Source: Sipunculus nudus (lineage: Eukaryota; Annelida; Sipuncula; Golfingiida; Sipunculidae). From it: 64,000 bases of DNA. Below, in pieces: positions 63,624-64,000 of the stretch; within the stretch, counting starts at the first letter, position 1, and the number at the start of each line of letters is the position of its first letter. Position numbers and translations under genes: made by a program. The stretch covers positions 7,787,676 through 7,851,675 of the forward strand of contig CM049311.1 of the NCBI GenBank assembly GCA_026874595.1. Direction: 5' to 3'. A model generated the notes under the pieces. It worked only from the letters and a program-made list of their open reading frames with translations, ran no database searches and had not been told where the DNA came from.

Positions 63624-63942
63624 TAGCTCAGCTGACCAATAGTTATCCAAGCTACAGGCTGCCTGTTGTCCATTCATCTGTTCATGCCTAGGCAGAAACC
63701 GTAAAAGTTAGGGCCAGAAACTTCAAACTTTGCATCTAGGCTTTATCCCCATGTCTATATATAAATTACAACATGCTGTCCTAGCAAAACTGATTCTCTC
63801 CAAATTATGAAACACTTTTTATAACACTTTTAGTCTTGATAAAGACATTTACATCCTGCATTTTGGTTGGGATTTGTTTTTGTGTATGAGATCTGCTCCT
63901 TTCAAGTTTAGCTGAGCATCCTGGCCCATGGACCACTTGCTT
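63624..63942 (+). repeat. Palindrome-headed repeat, short full-length copy F
   Basis: It begins TAGCTCAGCTGACCAATAGT and ends GAGCATCCTGGCCCATGGAC with CACTTG, so both ends of the family are present in about 319 bp, against 2.7-4 kb in copies A and B. Confidence 0.7.
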
Positions 63943-64000
63943 ATTTGGTGGTTCTTCATTAACTGCATGCAGAATACTTGTTCTAATGTGATATAGAAAG

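Noticed and set aside
1-64000. CRISPR arrays, tRNA or rRNA genes
   Set aside because: No regularly spaced unique-spacer repeats and no recognisable RNA gene cores were seen. The tandem repeats present are minisatellites or microsatellites.

Overview
The window is animal nuclear DNA, AT-rich, with small phase-consistent exons separated by long, repeat-filled introns. The repeat families resemble those common in mollusc genomes, especially bivalves: palindrome-headed interspersed repeats, K02A2.6-like Ty3/Gypsy elements and a hAT-like non-autonomous element. A bivalve is therefore my best guess, but that is inference. No bacterial-type operons, CRISPR arrays, rRNA or tRNA genes were seen.

Layout. 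Bases 1 to about 14,050 are intergenic and hold no gene I can support. They contain three dispersed repeat families, two long TA microsatellites and one short element end with a hammerhead-ribozyme-like core. One host gene starts at 14,055 on the + strand and runs rightward for at least 47 kb (25 exons to 61,811). It encodes the N-terminal part of a divergent inositol 1,4,5-trisphosphate receptor (IP3R)-like protein: a suppressor/beta-trefoil domain, MIR repeats and the first RIH armadillo domain, about 814 residues. Every splice junction was read directly and all phases agree. The pore-forming part is not in the window. It either lies further right, or the gene makes a short soluble protein that ends at a TAA nine bases after exon 25.

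Transposons sit in the large introns. Intron 6 and intron 9 each carry a multi-kilobase repeat headed by a TAGCTCAG/CTGAGCTA hairpin. Intron 11 carries a 1.95-kb hAT-like element with a 6-bp target duplication, then a 5.3-kb decayed Ty3/Gypsy element (Gypsy-1, minus strand, 5-bp target duplication ATCCT). Intron 23 carries a 462-bp TA-flanked MITE and a 9.6-kb, apparently intact and recent Ty3/Gypsy element (Gypsy-2, minus strand, 980-bp LTRs differing at about 5 sites, 4-bp target duplication GAAC). Gypsy-2 has gag, a pol in the -1 frame with a candidate slippery site directly before the gag stop, and a third ORF in the env position. That ORF encodes an SGNH/GDSL-hydrolase-like protein rather than an envelope.

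Most interesting points: the IP3R-like protein keeps several IP3-contacting basic residues of the alpha core but has lost the RTTGR phosphate-4 loop; the Gypsy element carries an SGNH-like third ORF; and the donor of exon 5 has been tandemly duplicated into a small minisatellite.
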